A stretch of 64,000 nucleotides of DNA from Pseudothermotoga_B sp051235805 (GCF_051235805.1 NZ_JBPNXV010000001.1:186001-250000), one strand, 5' to 3'; positions 43,786-52,452 are shown, counted from the first letter of the stretch. Numbers and translations: made by a program. Notes: a model not told the origin generated them from the letters alone.

Positions 43786-44861
43786 ATGCCTTCACCCCTT
43801 GTGATCTTATATATTCTCTCGGATGTTTTTCCATCACCAAAGGGATTTTCAGAAATACACAATCTATTTTGGCTTGCTTCGATCAGTGCTTTGTAGATCG
43901 ATTCTTGAGAAGTTCCAGAAAGCAAACCAAAACCAGCTTCGATCAACTCTGGTCTTTCCGTTGTCTGCCTTGCAACGACGACGAATTTCCCAAAAGACGG
44001 TGCTTCTTCTTGTACGCCACCTGAATCTGTAACGACAAATCGAGCTCCATCCAAGAGCGATAAGAACTGCAGATAGTCTACCGGCTCGATCAGAATGAAC
44101 CTGGGGTTGTTGCCAACCTCTTGGTTTACAATCTCACGAACTCTCGGGTTTTTGTGAACAGGAAAGACAACTCTTAGGTCAACTTCGTCGATAAATTGTG
44201 CAATACCCCTCAGAACAGATCTCATTTTTTCGCCGATGTTTTCTCTTCTGTGAAGAGTCAAAAGAATGTAGTCATCTAAAGCGACGAGTCTTTCCCTGTA
44301 AGAGTTCATATCAATCTTGCTCTTAACATACTCGAGTGCATCTACAACGGAGTTACCAACAACAAAGATTCTTTTCTCTTCAATCCCTTCTTTCAGGAGA
44401 TTCTCCTTAGCTCTCTTGGTCGGAGTGAACAAATACTTGCTGGCAACGTCGATCAATCTTCTGTTCAGTTCTTCGGGAAATGGGTCGTACAGATCGCCAC
44501 TTCGCAACCCAGCTTCTATGTGAGCAACAGGTATGGACAGATGAAATCCACACAGAGCTGCGGTGAAGGCAGTTGTGGTATCTCCTTGAACGAAGATAAT
44601 ATCGGGGCTTTCCTTTAACAGTACAGGCTCCAATCTTTCCATAACGCGCGCAACAATTGAGTTCAAGGATTGATTGTGTGTCATGACATTCAGATCGTAA
44701 TCTGGTTCCATGTCAAAAACTTGTAGCATCATGTCCATCATTTCTCTGTGCTGTGCTGTAGCGACTGCGATTGCATTCTCCCCTTGGTTCTTGAAATACA
44801 GGTATACTGGTGCAACCTTTATGACTTCTGGTCTTGTACCAAAGATAAAGCAGGGTTTCAT
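43782..44861 (-). CDS. wecB: UDP-N-acetylglucosamine 2-epimerase
   Basis: A 359-residue GT-B-fold enzyme that makes UDP-ManNAc. Seen: CFIFGTRPEVIKVAPVYLYF at the start, FVQGDTTTAFTAALCGF near residue 90, HIEAGLRSGDLYDPFPEELN near residue 117, LTLHRRENIG, and FVVTDSGGVQEEAPSFGK with the DSGG loop near residue 286. Length is standard. It overlaps its neighbours on both sides by four bases, an operon with the sugar oxidoreductase downstream and the fumarase-beta-like gene upstream. Confidence 0.95.
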   Translation of the reverse strand: MKPCFIFGTRPEVIKVAPVYLYFKNQGENAIAVATAQHREMMDMMLQVFDMEPDYDLNVMTHNQSLNSIVARVMERLEPVLLKESPDIIFVQGDTTTAFTAALCGFHLSIPVAHIEAGLRSGDLYDPFPEELNRRLIDVASKYLFTPTKRAKENLLKEGIEEKRIFVVGNSVVDALEYVKSKIDMNSYRERLVALDDYILLTLHRRENIGEKMRSVLRGIAQFIDEVDLRVVFPVHKNPRVREIVNQEVGNNPRFILIEPVDYLQFLSLLDGARFVVTDSGGVQEEAPSFGKFVVVARQTTERPELIEAGFGLLSGTSQESIYKALIEASQNRLCISENPFGDGKTSERIYKITRGEGI

Positions 44862-45346
44862 TGTTCGACCTCCACTTTCTTTGTATTTCCTCTCGAATCA
44901 ATGGCAACACGCATCAACAAATCTTCAACTTCTATTTCGAAGACAGCTTCGCTCTTCAGGTCAGCATATGCCAATATCTTCGAGAATTTTATCGTGATAT
45001 CTGAGACGGGAACAAACATGACTCTGGCATACCTTCGGAAATTGAAGTTGTTGATCTTGGCACTTTTCGAGAGCACTGCCACGGCACCAAAGAGAAAGGA
45101 CTTCTCAAGGCAATCTTCAAACTCTGCGGGTTCCAGGAGCTGAACTGAGTTGTTTTGCAAGCGACCAAAGCAGATTATTTCACCACTCATGTAATCTGGT
45201 ATCAGTCCTTCTGCTTTTTCATAGACGAGAGCTCTTTCAAATGCAGGTTTGCTCAGTAAGATTATCCTTCCGGTGTATTTGACGAGATCTGATGCTTTGA
45301 GTCTTCTTGCAACATTTAAGGAGAGTGGGTATCTTATCACCAGCAT
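44858..45346 (-). CDS. Divergent fumarase beta-subunit-like (Fumerase_C) protein
   Basis: A 162-residue protein starting MLVIRYPLSLNVARRLKASD behind AAGGGAG; an open frame extends to 45490 but lacks a ribosome site. The start (PL..., LKASDLVKYTGRIILLSKPAF) and the end (AYADLKSEAVFEIEVEDL, then VAIDSRGN) align by eye with class I fumarase beta subunits, which end in similar AYEDLGxEAI and VEDF-type segments. The conserved GPTTSxRM and GKG segments of active enzymes are missing, replaced by LLEPAEFEDC and LSKSAK. No alpha subunit is nearby. It is probably a non-catalytic relative. Family call by memory only. Confidence 0.55.
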   Translation of the reverse strand: MLVIRYPLSLNVARRLKASDLVKYTGRIILLSKPAFERALVYEKAEGLIPDYMSGEIICFGRLQNNSVQLLEPAEFEDCLEKSFLFGAVAVLSKSAKINNFNFRRYARVMFVPVSDITIKFSKILAYADLKSEAVFEIEVEDLLMRVAIDSRGNTKKVEVEQ

Positions 45347-45360
45347 TCGCGCAACTCCCT

Positions 45361-45999
45361 TCAGCCAGTCACGAGTAGTGTGAGTTTGTCGATGAAATTC
45401 ACAAAAGGACTCATCACCAAAGGTATGATCCAAAGGACAAGCAGAGCGAGTAGAAAGAGCACACCGTATACTTCGTACTTGAGATACCACTCGGTGTAGT
45501 GCTCTGGAAGGAGCGCACCGAGAATCCTTGAACCATCCAGCGGTGGAATAGGAAAGAGCGAAAAAAGAGCATAGGTGAGACTGAATTTAGCGGCTTTGAA
45601 GAGCGTTTCAAAGATATAGCTGTGTTTATTCTCGATGCTGCGCGCCAAGATTCCGTACACCAAGAAACAGAGAACACCGACTATCGGTCCTAAGAGCGAA
45701 ACAAAAAGAAGGGTCTTTCTCCTTCCTTTGAGATTCCACGGTCTCACAGGAACGGGTCGCGACCAGCCGAAGTTCAGAAATATGAATGCTACAGTACCTA
45801 TTGGATCAAGATGGACAAAAGGATTCAGTGAGACACGACCTACTTTGGCAGGTGTTTGATCACCAAAAAAGAGTGCCATGCGAGCCTTGAAATACTCTCG
45901 CGGAACAACAGCGAGAGTTACAGCAATGAAGCCTGTTATGATGATCTCCAAAAGATTTCCAAGATAATAGGTTAACCTCAAACTGTACACCTCGAGCAA
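45361..45999 (-). CDS. M50 (site-2 protease-like) protein lacking HExxH
   Basis: A 212-residue membrane protein of the SpoIVFB/YwhC branch of site-2 proteases, with about five helices. The family block after the active site is intact: FFGDQTPAKVGRVSLNPFVHLDPIGTV near residue 45, in which GRVSLNP and HLDPIGT are diagnostic. The second metal motif FPIPPLDGSRILG near residue 150 is also kept. But the expected HExxH in the first helix reads PREYFKA, so both zinc histidines are absent. The protein is predicted to be proteolytically dead. It heads the fumarase-like/wecB operon. Confidence 0.82.
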   Translation of the reverse strand: MLEVYSLRLTYYLGNLLEIIITGFIAVTLAVVPREYFKARMALFFGDQTPAKVGRVSLNPFVHLDPIGTVAFIFLNFGWSRPVPVRPWNLKGRRKTLLFVSLLGPIVGVLCFLVYGILARSIENKHSYIFETLFKAAKFSLTYALFSLFPIPPLDGSRILGALLPEHYTEWYLKYEVYGVLFLLALLVLWIIPLVMSPFVNFIDKLTLLVTG

Positions 46000-46176
46000 A
46001 TTCTATCACACTCAGAATTTGTTTTCGCATCTTCATGGACTTTGAAATGGAACTTACCGGCAAAGTTTTCGAGACTTGCGAATGATATCTTCACATTTGT
46101 TGATAGAAAACGCACACTTGTAAGTGATATATTTTTCAGGAGGAGGTAGCTTGATGGGGTAGTTGAAGTCAAAGAT

Positions 46177-46887
46177 TTGAGAAAAAGCTACGGAAGTTTT
46201 CAGGCACTGAAGCAGATTGATCTTGAGATTGAGCAAGGAGAGATCTATGGACTCATAGGACCCAACGGGGCAGGCAAGACCACTACTCTCAGGATTCTAT
46301 GTACTTTGCTAAAACCTGACTCTGGATCTGTGAAGATCTTTGGATATGATCTTACAAGCCAAGCAGACGAAATTCGCAAGTTGATAAGCTATCTACCAGA
46401 AGATGCAGGTGCATATAAAGAACTAACAGGTATAGACTACTTGAAATTCATCGCAAGGTTTTTCGCAAAGGATGAAAAGCATTTCCATCAGATGGTTGAA
46501 AAGGGAGTTCAAATATCAGGATTGTCTGATCGTTTGAAGACAAAGGTGAGTACTTACAGCAAAGGTATGACAAGAAGACTCTTAATAGCCAGGGCTTTGA
46601 TGATCGACCCGAAATTGGCTGTACTCGATGAACCCACCTCTGGTTTGGATGTGTTAAATGCGCGTGAAGTGAGAAATACTATAAAGGAGTTCACCAAAAA
46701 TGGTGGCACTGTTTTACTATCGTCGCACAATATGCTCGAAGTCGAATTTCTGTGTGACAGAATTTCCTTGATAAACAGCGGGAGAATAGTCAAAACTGGG
46801 GCGCCTCAAGATTTGAAAAAAGAGTTCAACGCATCGAATATCGAAGAGGTGTTCACAGAGGTGATAAGATGTTCTGGAACTTGCTGA
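46177..46887 (+). CDS. ABC transporter ATP-binding protein (NatA-like)
   Basis: ATPase of an ABC-2 exporter: Walker A GPNGAGKTTTLRIL, signature YSKGMTRRLLIARAL, Walker B LAVLDEPTSGLD, and the H-loop in LLSSHNM. The TTG at 46177 removes the first beta strand, since VEVKDLRKSYGSF clearly begins upstream at about 46162. No ATG, GTG or TTG lies in frame there. A strong GGAGGAGGT (46140-46148) is followed by an ATG (46154) that is out of frame by one base at a GGGG run. One extra G would give MGVVEVKDLRKS. A sequencing error or an unusual start is likely. It overlaps the permease by 19 bp. Confidence 0.88.
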   Translation: MRKSYGSFQALKQIDLEIEQGEIYGLIGPNGAGKTTTLRILCTLLKPDSGSVKIFGYDLTSQADEIRKLISYLPEDAGAYKELTGIDYLKFIARFFAKDEKHFHQMVEKGVQISGLSDRLKTKVSTYSKGMTRRLLIARALMIDPKLAVLDEPTSGLDVLNAREVRNTIKEFTKNGGTVLLSSHNMLEVEFLCDRISLINSGRIVKTGAPQDLKKEFNASNIEEVFTEVIRCSGTC

Positions 46888-48125
46888 AAAAAGAACTGAA
46901 GGAAGTTTTGACTGTTTCCAGTGTTGTCACAGTGGTGGTAATCTCTTTTGTCTACGCCTTTATTGGTAAATCTGTAGGAAATATCGAAAAAGAGGTACTA
47001 AAGAAGCCATCGGTAGCCATTGTCAATCTCGATGAGGGCGACTTTGGAAAAGCAGTCGAGCAGGGTGTTGTGAATTTCGCAAATGTTTTCTACAACGGTA
47101 ACGATCTTCAAAAGGGTCTCGAAGAGCTGAAAAGGCAAAATGGAACTGCGTTGCTTGTGATAGAAAAGGATTTTACCAAACAACTTCAATCTGGTGAGAA
47201 AGCCAGAATAAAGGTTTTCTGGCTGTTAAAGGGCCTCGGTATAGCAGACACAATTTCGTCGAGTGTTTTTGAAGGTTTTTACAGAACCTTTGAAGATCAG
47301 ATCAAAAAAGCCATCATGGTACAGCACGGCATTCAAAATCCACAGTTTGTACTCTCTCCGATTGAAAAAACAGACACGACTGTCTTTGGGCAGATGACAC
47401 TTGAAGATATGTCGCCACCGCAACTTCTGAATCTGACAAATTCTCAGACCACAATGACATCGGTAGTAATAATGATGCTTATAATAATGGCAGGCAACAC
47501 TGTGATCTCTTCGATGGGTTTGGAGAAGGAAAACAAAACCTTAGAGACGCTCATGACTTTGCCTGTGAAGAGGAGCTATATTGTCTTTTCTAAGATCCTT
47601 GCAGCAACGATTGCCGGTTCGGTGATGGCAGGTATATACATGATAGGCTTTAACTTTTACATGAAGTCATTCACTTTTTCTTCAACAGCGTCTCTTGGAC
47701 TTCGTCTTGATCTGTCAGACTACTTGCTTGTAGGAGTTTCATTGTTTTCTGCTTTGCTCTGTGGTATCGGTATGGCGATGCTACTGGGAGTCATCTCGAA
47801 AGACTTCAAAAGCGCACAGGTTATGACCTTCCCCATCACAGCACTTGCAATTTTCAGTATGATTGTAACTATGTTCAAGGACTTTGCCACTCTCTCACTG
47901 CCACTGAGAGTTGTGATCTTTGCAATACCGTTCACTCACCCAATGCTTTCGATGAGAAATCTTCTTTTTGGAAACAATATGCTCGTCGTCTGTGGCTGTT
48001 TTTACAACATCGTGCTGGCAGTTTTTCTCATAACTTTAATAACAAGAATCTTCAACAGCGATCGACTCATCGTTGGTGTTTCTTTCAAAAACTCAAGGAA
48101 AAAGGAAAACACAAAAGTTCAATAG
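46869..48125 (+). CDS. ABC-2 type permease (NatB-like)
   Basis: A 418-residue exporter subunit. One N-terminal helix (residues 15-32) is followed by a large extracytoplasmic domain of about 150 residues. Five or six helices lie in the C-terminal half, including MTSVVIMMLIIMAGNTVISS and the ABC-2 coupling segment GLEKENKTLETLMTLPVKR. This layout matches NatB/YhaP-type permeases, known for sodium or drug export. Its start lies inside the ATPase gene. The substrate is not predictable. Confidence 0.88.
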   Translation: MFWNLLKKELKEVLTVSSVVTVVVISFVYAFIGKSVGNIEKEVLKKPSVAIVNLDEGDFGKAVEQGVVNFANVFYNGNDLQKGLEELKRQNGTALLVIEKDFTKQLQSGEKARIKVFWLLKGLGIADTISSSVFEGFYRTFEDQIKKAIMVQHGIQNPQFVLSPIEKTDTTVFGQMTLEDMSPPQLLNLTNSQTTMTSVVIMMLIIMAGNTVISSMGLEKENKTLETLMTLPVKRSYIVFSKILAATIAGSVMAGIYMIGFNFYMKSFTFSSTASLGLRLDLSDYLLVGVSLFSALLCGIGMAMLLGVISKDFKSAQVMTFPITALAIFSMIVTMFKDFATLSLPLRVVIFAIPFTHPMLSMRNLLFGNNMLVVCGCFYNIVLAVFLITLITRIFNSDRLIVGVSFKNSRKKENTKVQ

Positions 48126-48144
48126 CCAAAGTTGCATGCAAAAA

Positions 48145-48172
48145 GGCGGCTCATCAAGAGCCGCCGTGTTTT
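48145..48172 (+). terminator. Terminator of the ABC-2 exporter operon
   Basis: GGCGGCTC-ATCAA-GAGCCGCC followed by GTGTTTT, 20 bp after the permease stop. The stem is strong and the T-run short. Confidence 0.8.
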
Positions 48173-48706
48173 GTCGAGAAGACCAAGCTTCCTTGAGGGG
48201 TACGATGAAAGGCAGAAACGCTTTGAAGATCTGCGATGCAGTTTATTGCTGTCACGAGTGGTGAACAAACATGAGTAAAGGTGTCAGAAAGATTCTACGG
48301 AAAAGAAGAGATTGAATCTTTTGAAGAGTACAAAATTCTTCAGCTGGTGTTAGTTGTAGTCAGAGTCAATCTTTTTAACTAAAACGACTTTCTTTACTTG
48401 TTTTGGTGTATCGAGAAAAGCTAAAGAAAGCGTTGAAGAGAGATATCAATAAGGTGTACCCTTTCTGACGAAGTAGACCTACCCCAATGTACAGATGGTA
48501 CTTTTCACCAAGATCTTGGTTGGCGCCATAATATAATATACGAATGTGAAACACTTCACAATTGCACAAAACGATGTGCTCATCAATACTTTAGAGGATA
48601 ACAGCAGAGAATGCATTCAGAAAGCCTGTTAGAGAATTTAGTTTAGACTAAGACGCTGTGTTCAAGAGTTCATCTGTGTTGACTACCTTTGCAAACAACC
48701 ACAGAA
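48173..48706. other. Intergenic region with a promoter-palindrome and a micro-ORF
   Basis: No gene of normal size. On the plus strand a TATAAT (48532-48537) is followed at once by the perfect palindrome TGTGAA-ACAC-TTCACA (48545-48560). A 28-codon frame starts at the GTG inside the palindrome (KHFTIAQNDVLINTLEDNSR and so on) and stops near 48633. It may be the truncated start of a lost gene or a small peptide. The rest shows nothing recognisable. Confidence 0.45.
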
Positions 48707-49195
48707 CTATTCAAGACATCCTATTTCCTTGAGCCATTGCTTGATTTTCTGAGATAATTTCTCTCTTTCTTCCTCAACTGGGTTCACAAAGTGAATAGGT
48801 TTTAGCAAGGTGTTTCCGCTGAGAGCTTTGCTGATTTGCTTTGTACACCGAGAGATGCTCCCGCCGCGATTGGTTATGAACAGAGCTACCTTCTTACCAA
48901 CGATTGTGTGTTTGCTCAGCAAAGTGTTGATAGGAGGTGTACAGTTTCCAGCCCAGACTGGTGTTCCTATAAGAATCAAATCGTATTTGTTGAGATCTGG
49001 AAGCTTTGTCTTCAGTTCTGGTTTCTCTCTGAAAACAGCTGCCTTTCCACACCAAAAGTACTTCTTGAAACCTTTTCTTGGATATTCTTTCACGGTCTGT
49101 AGCTCAACAAGATCTGCGTTCACTTGCTTGGCTATAAGCTCTGCCACCAATCTTGTGTGCCCTTCCAGTGAAAAATAGATGATCAACGATCTCAC
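48707..49195 (-). CDS. Flavodoxin
   Basis: A 162-residue FMN-binding protein: RSLIIYFSLEGHTRLVAELI contains the phosphate-binding loop (SLEGHT), and LILIGTPVWAGNCTPPIN near residue 72 is the ring-contacting loop. GGSISRCTKQISKAL follows. It probably acts as a one-electron carrier or in quinone or flavin reduction. The start is GTG behind AAGGAGG. It stands alone and faces away from the repair genes to its right. Confidence 0.9.
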   Translation of the reverse strand: MRSLIIYFSLEGHTRLVAELIAKQVNADLVELQTVKEYPRKGFKKYFWCGKAAVFREKPELKTKLPDLNKYDLILIGTPVWAGNCTPPINTLLSKHTIVGKKVALFITNRGGSISRCTKQISKALSGNTLLKPIHFVNPVEEEREKLSQKIKQWLKEIGCLE

Positions 49196-49389
49196 GCAAA
49201 AACCTCCTTAGATTCTCAGGCTTTCATTAAAGATTGACTCTTTTTTAAAATCGAAGACGACAGCATTCAGCAAAGTACTGGTAATATTATATTGTCAAAA
49301 GATGGTCTTTCCAAGATGAGTCTCATTCACTTGATCAGGATGATCCACAGAGATCTGCAAACCGAATCTATCTTGGGCGAGGTGGTTTT

Positions 49390-49782
49390 TTGAAAGGTGC
49401 TTACCTTTTACTGATCGAAGTCTTTGAACCTTCAACAGTGAGAGTTTCCAAAAACGAATGGTCTTTCAAGCCTGGTCTGTACGCTTACGTCGGTTCGGCG
49501 ATGAACAGTCTTGAAGAAAGAGTTTCGCGGCATCTTTCACCAGAAAAGAAAAGACACTGGCACATCGATTATTTGCTCGAAAAAGCCAAGATCAACTTTG
49601 TTGTCATGATAAGATCTGATAAAAAGATCGAAGAAGAAATATCTAAAGTACTTGCAAAACACTTTCCAAGTATCAGAAAATTCGGTGCCTCTGACTTGAA
49701 GGTTGAGTCCAATCTCTTTTACATAGACAGCGTCAGCAAGTTATTTCAGGTAGTTGGTTCAATGATTAATCTGAGTGGGTGA
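49390..49782 (+). CDS. DUF123 / Uri-type GIY-YIG nuclease-like protein
   Basis: A 130-residue protein with the DUF123 signature: KGAYLLLIEV at the start, WSFKPGLYAYVGSAMNSLEE with the GLY-YVG version of the GIY-YIG motif near residue 28, RVSRHL, and KKRHWHIDYLLEKAKI near residue 58. Family members occur in archaea and thermophilic bacteria, sometimes fused to DNA repair enzymes. A nuclease role is plausible but unproven. The start is TTG behind GAGGTGG. It lies 4 bp before the photolyase gene, so the two are probably co-transcribed. Confidence 0.88.
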   Translation: MKGAYLLLIEVFEPSTVRVSKNEWSFKPGLYAYVGSAMNSLEERVSRHLSPEKKRHWHIDYLLEKAKINFVVMIRSDKKIEEEISKVLAKHFPSIRKFGASDLKVESNLFYIDSVSKLFQVVGSMINLSG

Positions 49783-49786
49783 ATAA

Positions 49787-51157
49787 ATGCAGAACTTTGT
49801 TGATCCAAGACGCGTTCGCATCTTGAAAGAGAAAAATTTAAAGAGAACAGGTCCAGTTCTTTACTGGATGCAGAGAGACCAGAGAGCTCAAGATAACTGG
49901 GCATTGTTCTATGCACAAGAGCTTGCTGTTGAGAACAAAGTTTCCTTAATAGTGGTTTTCAATCTGGTTTCATCCTTTCTCGGCGCTACCTTGAGACAGT
50001 ACGATTTCATGCTGCGCGGTTTGTTCGAGACAAAACAAGCGCTGGCTCAGTTCAATATACCACTTGTTTTCACCTTTGGAGAACCGAGTGAATCTGTACT
50101 CGAAGTTGTGAGAGATTTAAAGATATCATCTGTTGTGACAGATTTTAATCCACTACGTCTTGTGAGATCTTGGAAAAAGAAGCTTGTGGATCTTTTGAGC
50201 ATTCCAGTTTACGAAGTGGACTCTCACAACATCGTTCCTGCATTCTTTGTCTCTCAGAAACAAGAGTACGGTGCTTACACGCTGAGACCAAAGCTCATGA
50301 AATTCTTGAATCAGTTTATGACACAGTTTCCAAAGTTGAAAAAGATGCCTTCTGAAAATCTGTCTTTTGAGCAGATCAACAAATTCAAAGATTTCGATGA
50401 CATTCTGAGGATTTTGAAGGTGGATGGCTCGGTTCTGCCGACAGAAAGCTTTGAGCCTGGTTCTACCGGCGGTTTTAAAGCCCTGCAACAGTTCCTTGAG
50501 CACAAGCTCAGATCTTACGATAGATTTCGAAATGACCCAACCATCGATGGTACATCAAATCTGTCACCATATCTTCACTTTGGGCAGATAGCTCCACAAC
50601 GTGTGGCACTGGAAGTAGGAAAGCTTTCTGGTCTTTACACAGATGCTGTTTCGAGCTTTTTGGAAGAGCTCATAGTTCGTCGTGAACTGGCAGACAATTT
50701 CTGCCTTTACAACGAAGAGTACGATTCAATGAAGGCTTTCCCAAGGTGGGCAAGAGAAACACTCGAGAAACACCTTGATGACAAAAGAACTCATATCTAT
50801 GAGCTTTGTGATCTGGAAAACGCCCAAACTCACGATGAGCTATGGAATGCGGCTCAACTGCAGATGGTGAAGACTGGAAAGATGCACGGTTATATGAGAA
50901 TGTACTGGGCTAAGAAAATCTTGGAATGGACTGAAACACCTCAAAGAGCACTTGAATATTCAATCTATCTGAACGACAAGTACGAACTCGATGGAAGAGA
51001 TCCAAATGGTTATGCGGGTATCGCCTGGGCAATCGGAGGAGTACACGATAGACCATGGATTGAGAGAGATGTCTTTGGGAAGATTAGATATATGAGTTAC
51101 GAAGGCTGTAAGAAGAAATTCGATGTGAAGGAATATGTATCAAAGTACAGCAAATGA
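49787..51157 (+). CDS. phrB: Class II CPD photolyase
   Basis: A 456-residue deoxyribodipyrimidine photolyase of class II, which repairs cyclobutane pyrimidine dimers with light and FAD. Seen: VLYWMQRDQRAQDNWAL near residue 25, LSPYLHFGQIAPQRVALEV near residue 260, FLEELIVRRELADNFC, the KTGKMHGYMRMYWAKKI FAD region, and the C-terminal signature GYAGIAWAIGGVHDRPW. Length is standard. Light-driven repair in a presumably anaerobic thermophile suggests that surface or shallow vent habitats matter. It sits with a nuclease-like gene before and a methionine sulfoxide reductase after it. Confidence 0.95.
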   Translation: MQNFVDPRRVRILKEKNLKRTGPVLYWMQRDQRAQDNWALFYAQELAVENKVSLIVVFNLVSSFLGATLRQYDFMLRGLFETKQALAQFNIPLVFTFGEPSESVLEVVRDLKISSVVTDFNPLRLVRSWKKKLVDLLSIPVYEVDSHNIVPAFFVSQKQEYGAYTLRPKLMKFLNQFMTQFPKLKKMPSENLSFEQINKFKDFDDILRILKVDGSVLPTESFEPGSTGGFKALQQFLEHKLRSYDRFRNDPTIDGTSNLSPYLHFGQIAPQRVALEVGKLSGLYTDAVSSFLEELIVRRELADNFCLYNEEYDSMKAFPRWARETLEKHLDDKRTHIYELCDLENAQTHDELWNAAQLQMVKTGKMHGYMRMYWAKKILEWTETPQRALEYSIYLNDKYELDGRDPNGYAGIAWAIGGVHDRPWIERDVFGKIRYMSYEGCKKKFDVKEYVSKYSK

Positions 51158-51195
51158 GTGGTCAAACAGAATAAAGTGGCTTGGAGGTGAATGAT

Positions 51196-52056
51196 GTGAA
51201 AAAGAAGATCATCAATCAGGATCTGAATGATTTTGAGAAGTTCGTGCTTTTTCTAAAAGGAACTGAACCACCCTTCACAGGGGAATACGAAAATCATTTT
51301 GAAAAGGGGATCTACGTTTGCAAGAATTGTGGAATTCCTCTTTATAAATCAGAAGACAAGTTCCACTCTGGTTGTGGATGGCCAGCCTTTGACGATGAGA
51401 TTCCAGCAGCCGTTTTTCGTCAGCCTGACAAGGATGGCAAGCGAACAGAGATACTCTGTGCCTACTGTGGAGCACACCTTGGTCATGTCTTTTTTGGAGA
51501 GGGTTTCACACCAAAGAATCTCAGGCACTGTGTTAACTCAGTCTCGCTGAAGTTTATCCCAGATGGACAGAGACCAAAGATAGATCGCATATTCTTTGCT
51601 GGCGGTTGTTTTTGGGGTGTGGAGCACCTTTTTAAAGAATTCAAAGGTGTTTTCGATACGCGTGTTGGTTACATGGGTGGACATGTCAAAAATCCAACGT
51701 ACGAACAAGTCTGCACCGGGCTAACAGGACATTACGAAACTGTGGAAGTGATCTTTGAGCCGAGCAAAGTTGATGAAATCACTCTTGTCAAGTACTTCTT
51801 TGAGATACACGATTTTTCCCAAGAGAACGGTCAGGGACCTGATATAGGAGAACAGTACAAAAGTGTGATATTCTACACCAACGATCTTCAAAGATCTGTT
51901 GCTGAGCAGATAATTGCACAGCTCAAGAAAAAGTACAAAGTTGCAACTACCATTAAGAAGGCTTCAACTTTCTGGCTGGCAGAAGAGTATCACCAAGATT
52001 ACTACGAAAAAACAAAAAAGACGCCGTACTGCCACTTCAGAAGGAAGGTCTTTTGA
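51196..52056 (+). CDS. msrBA: Bifunctional methionine sulfoxide reductase MsrB-MsrA
   Basis: A 286-residue fusion. The N-terminal MsrB domain has two zinc CxxC pairs (CKNC, CAYC), HSGCGWPAFDD, and the catalytic Cys in LRHCVNS. The C-terminal MsrA domain starts FFAGGCFWGVEHLF with the catalytic GCFWG, then VGYMGGH, NPTYEQVCTG and GHYETVEVIFEP. Together they reduce both sulfoxide diastereomers of methionine. The B-then-A order is the reverse of many fusions. GTG at 51196 is used because GGAGGTGA lies 5 bp before it. It follows the photolyase by 38 bp. Confidence 0.95.
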   Translation: MKKKIINQDLNDFEKFVLFLKGTEPPFTGEYENHFEKGIYVCKNCGIPLYKSEDKFHSGCGWPAFDDEIPAAVFRQPDKDGKRTEILCAYCGAHLGHVFFGEGFTPKNLRHCVNSVSLKFIPDGQRPKIDRIFFAGGCFWGVEHLFKEFKGVFDTRVGYMGGHVKNPTYEQVCTGLTGHYETVEVIFEPSKVDEITLVKYFFEIHDFSQENGQGPDIGEQYKSVIFYTNDLQRSVAEQIIAQLKKKYKVATTIKKASTFWLAEEYHQDYYEKTKKTPYCHFRRKVF

Positions 52057-52134
52057 GAATTCGGGCAACCAAGGTAATTGTAAAAAACGATCATCTCTTG
52101 CAGGTAATTCACGATTGTTCAATTAGGAGGGATA

Positions 52135-52452
52135 GTGAGTATGCTGGGAGAAAAGATGAGTTTATCTCACCTGGTCGAGTATCAAAAAGGCGCTGTAGTG
52201 AGCAAAACTCTGATCGACAAGAGTTCAGGAACAGTCACTCTCTTTGCATTCGACGAAGGACAAGGCTTGAGTGAGCATACAGCACCGTACGATGCTATGG
52301 TTTTGGTGATCGAAGGTCTGGCAGAGGTGAAGATAGAAGAAAGACTCTTCAAGGTGGAAGCTGGAGAGACGATAATCATGCCAGCGAACAAGCCTCACGC
52401 TCTGAGAGCACCGACCAGATTCAAGATGCTCCTTGTGATGATAAAATCATGA
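52135..52452 (+). CDS. Cupin-domain protein
   Basis: A 105-residue single-domain cupin. The first motif lies in GLSEHTAPYDAMVLVIEG (with His and Glu-like positions) and the second in GETIIMPANKPHALRAPTRF. The metal-binding residues are partly conserved. Small cupins bind sugars, acids or metals, or act as sensors. GTG 52135 or ATG 52141 may be the start; AGGAGG lies just upstream. The gap to msrBA is about 80 bp. Confidence 0.85.
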   Translation: MSMLGEKMSLSHLVEYQKGAVVSKTLIDKSSGTVTLFAFDEGQGLSEHTAPYDAMVLVIEGLAEVKIEERLFKVEAGETIIMPANKPHALRAPTRFKMLLVMIKS

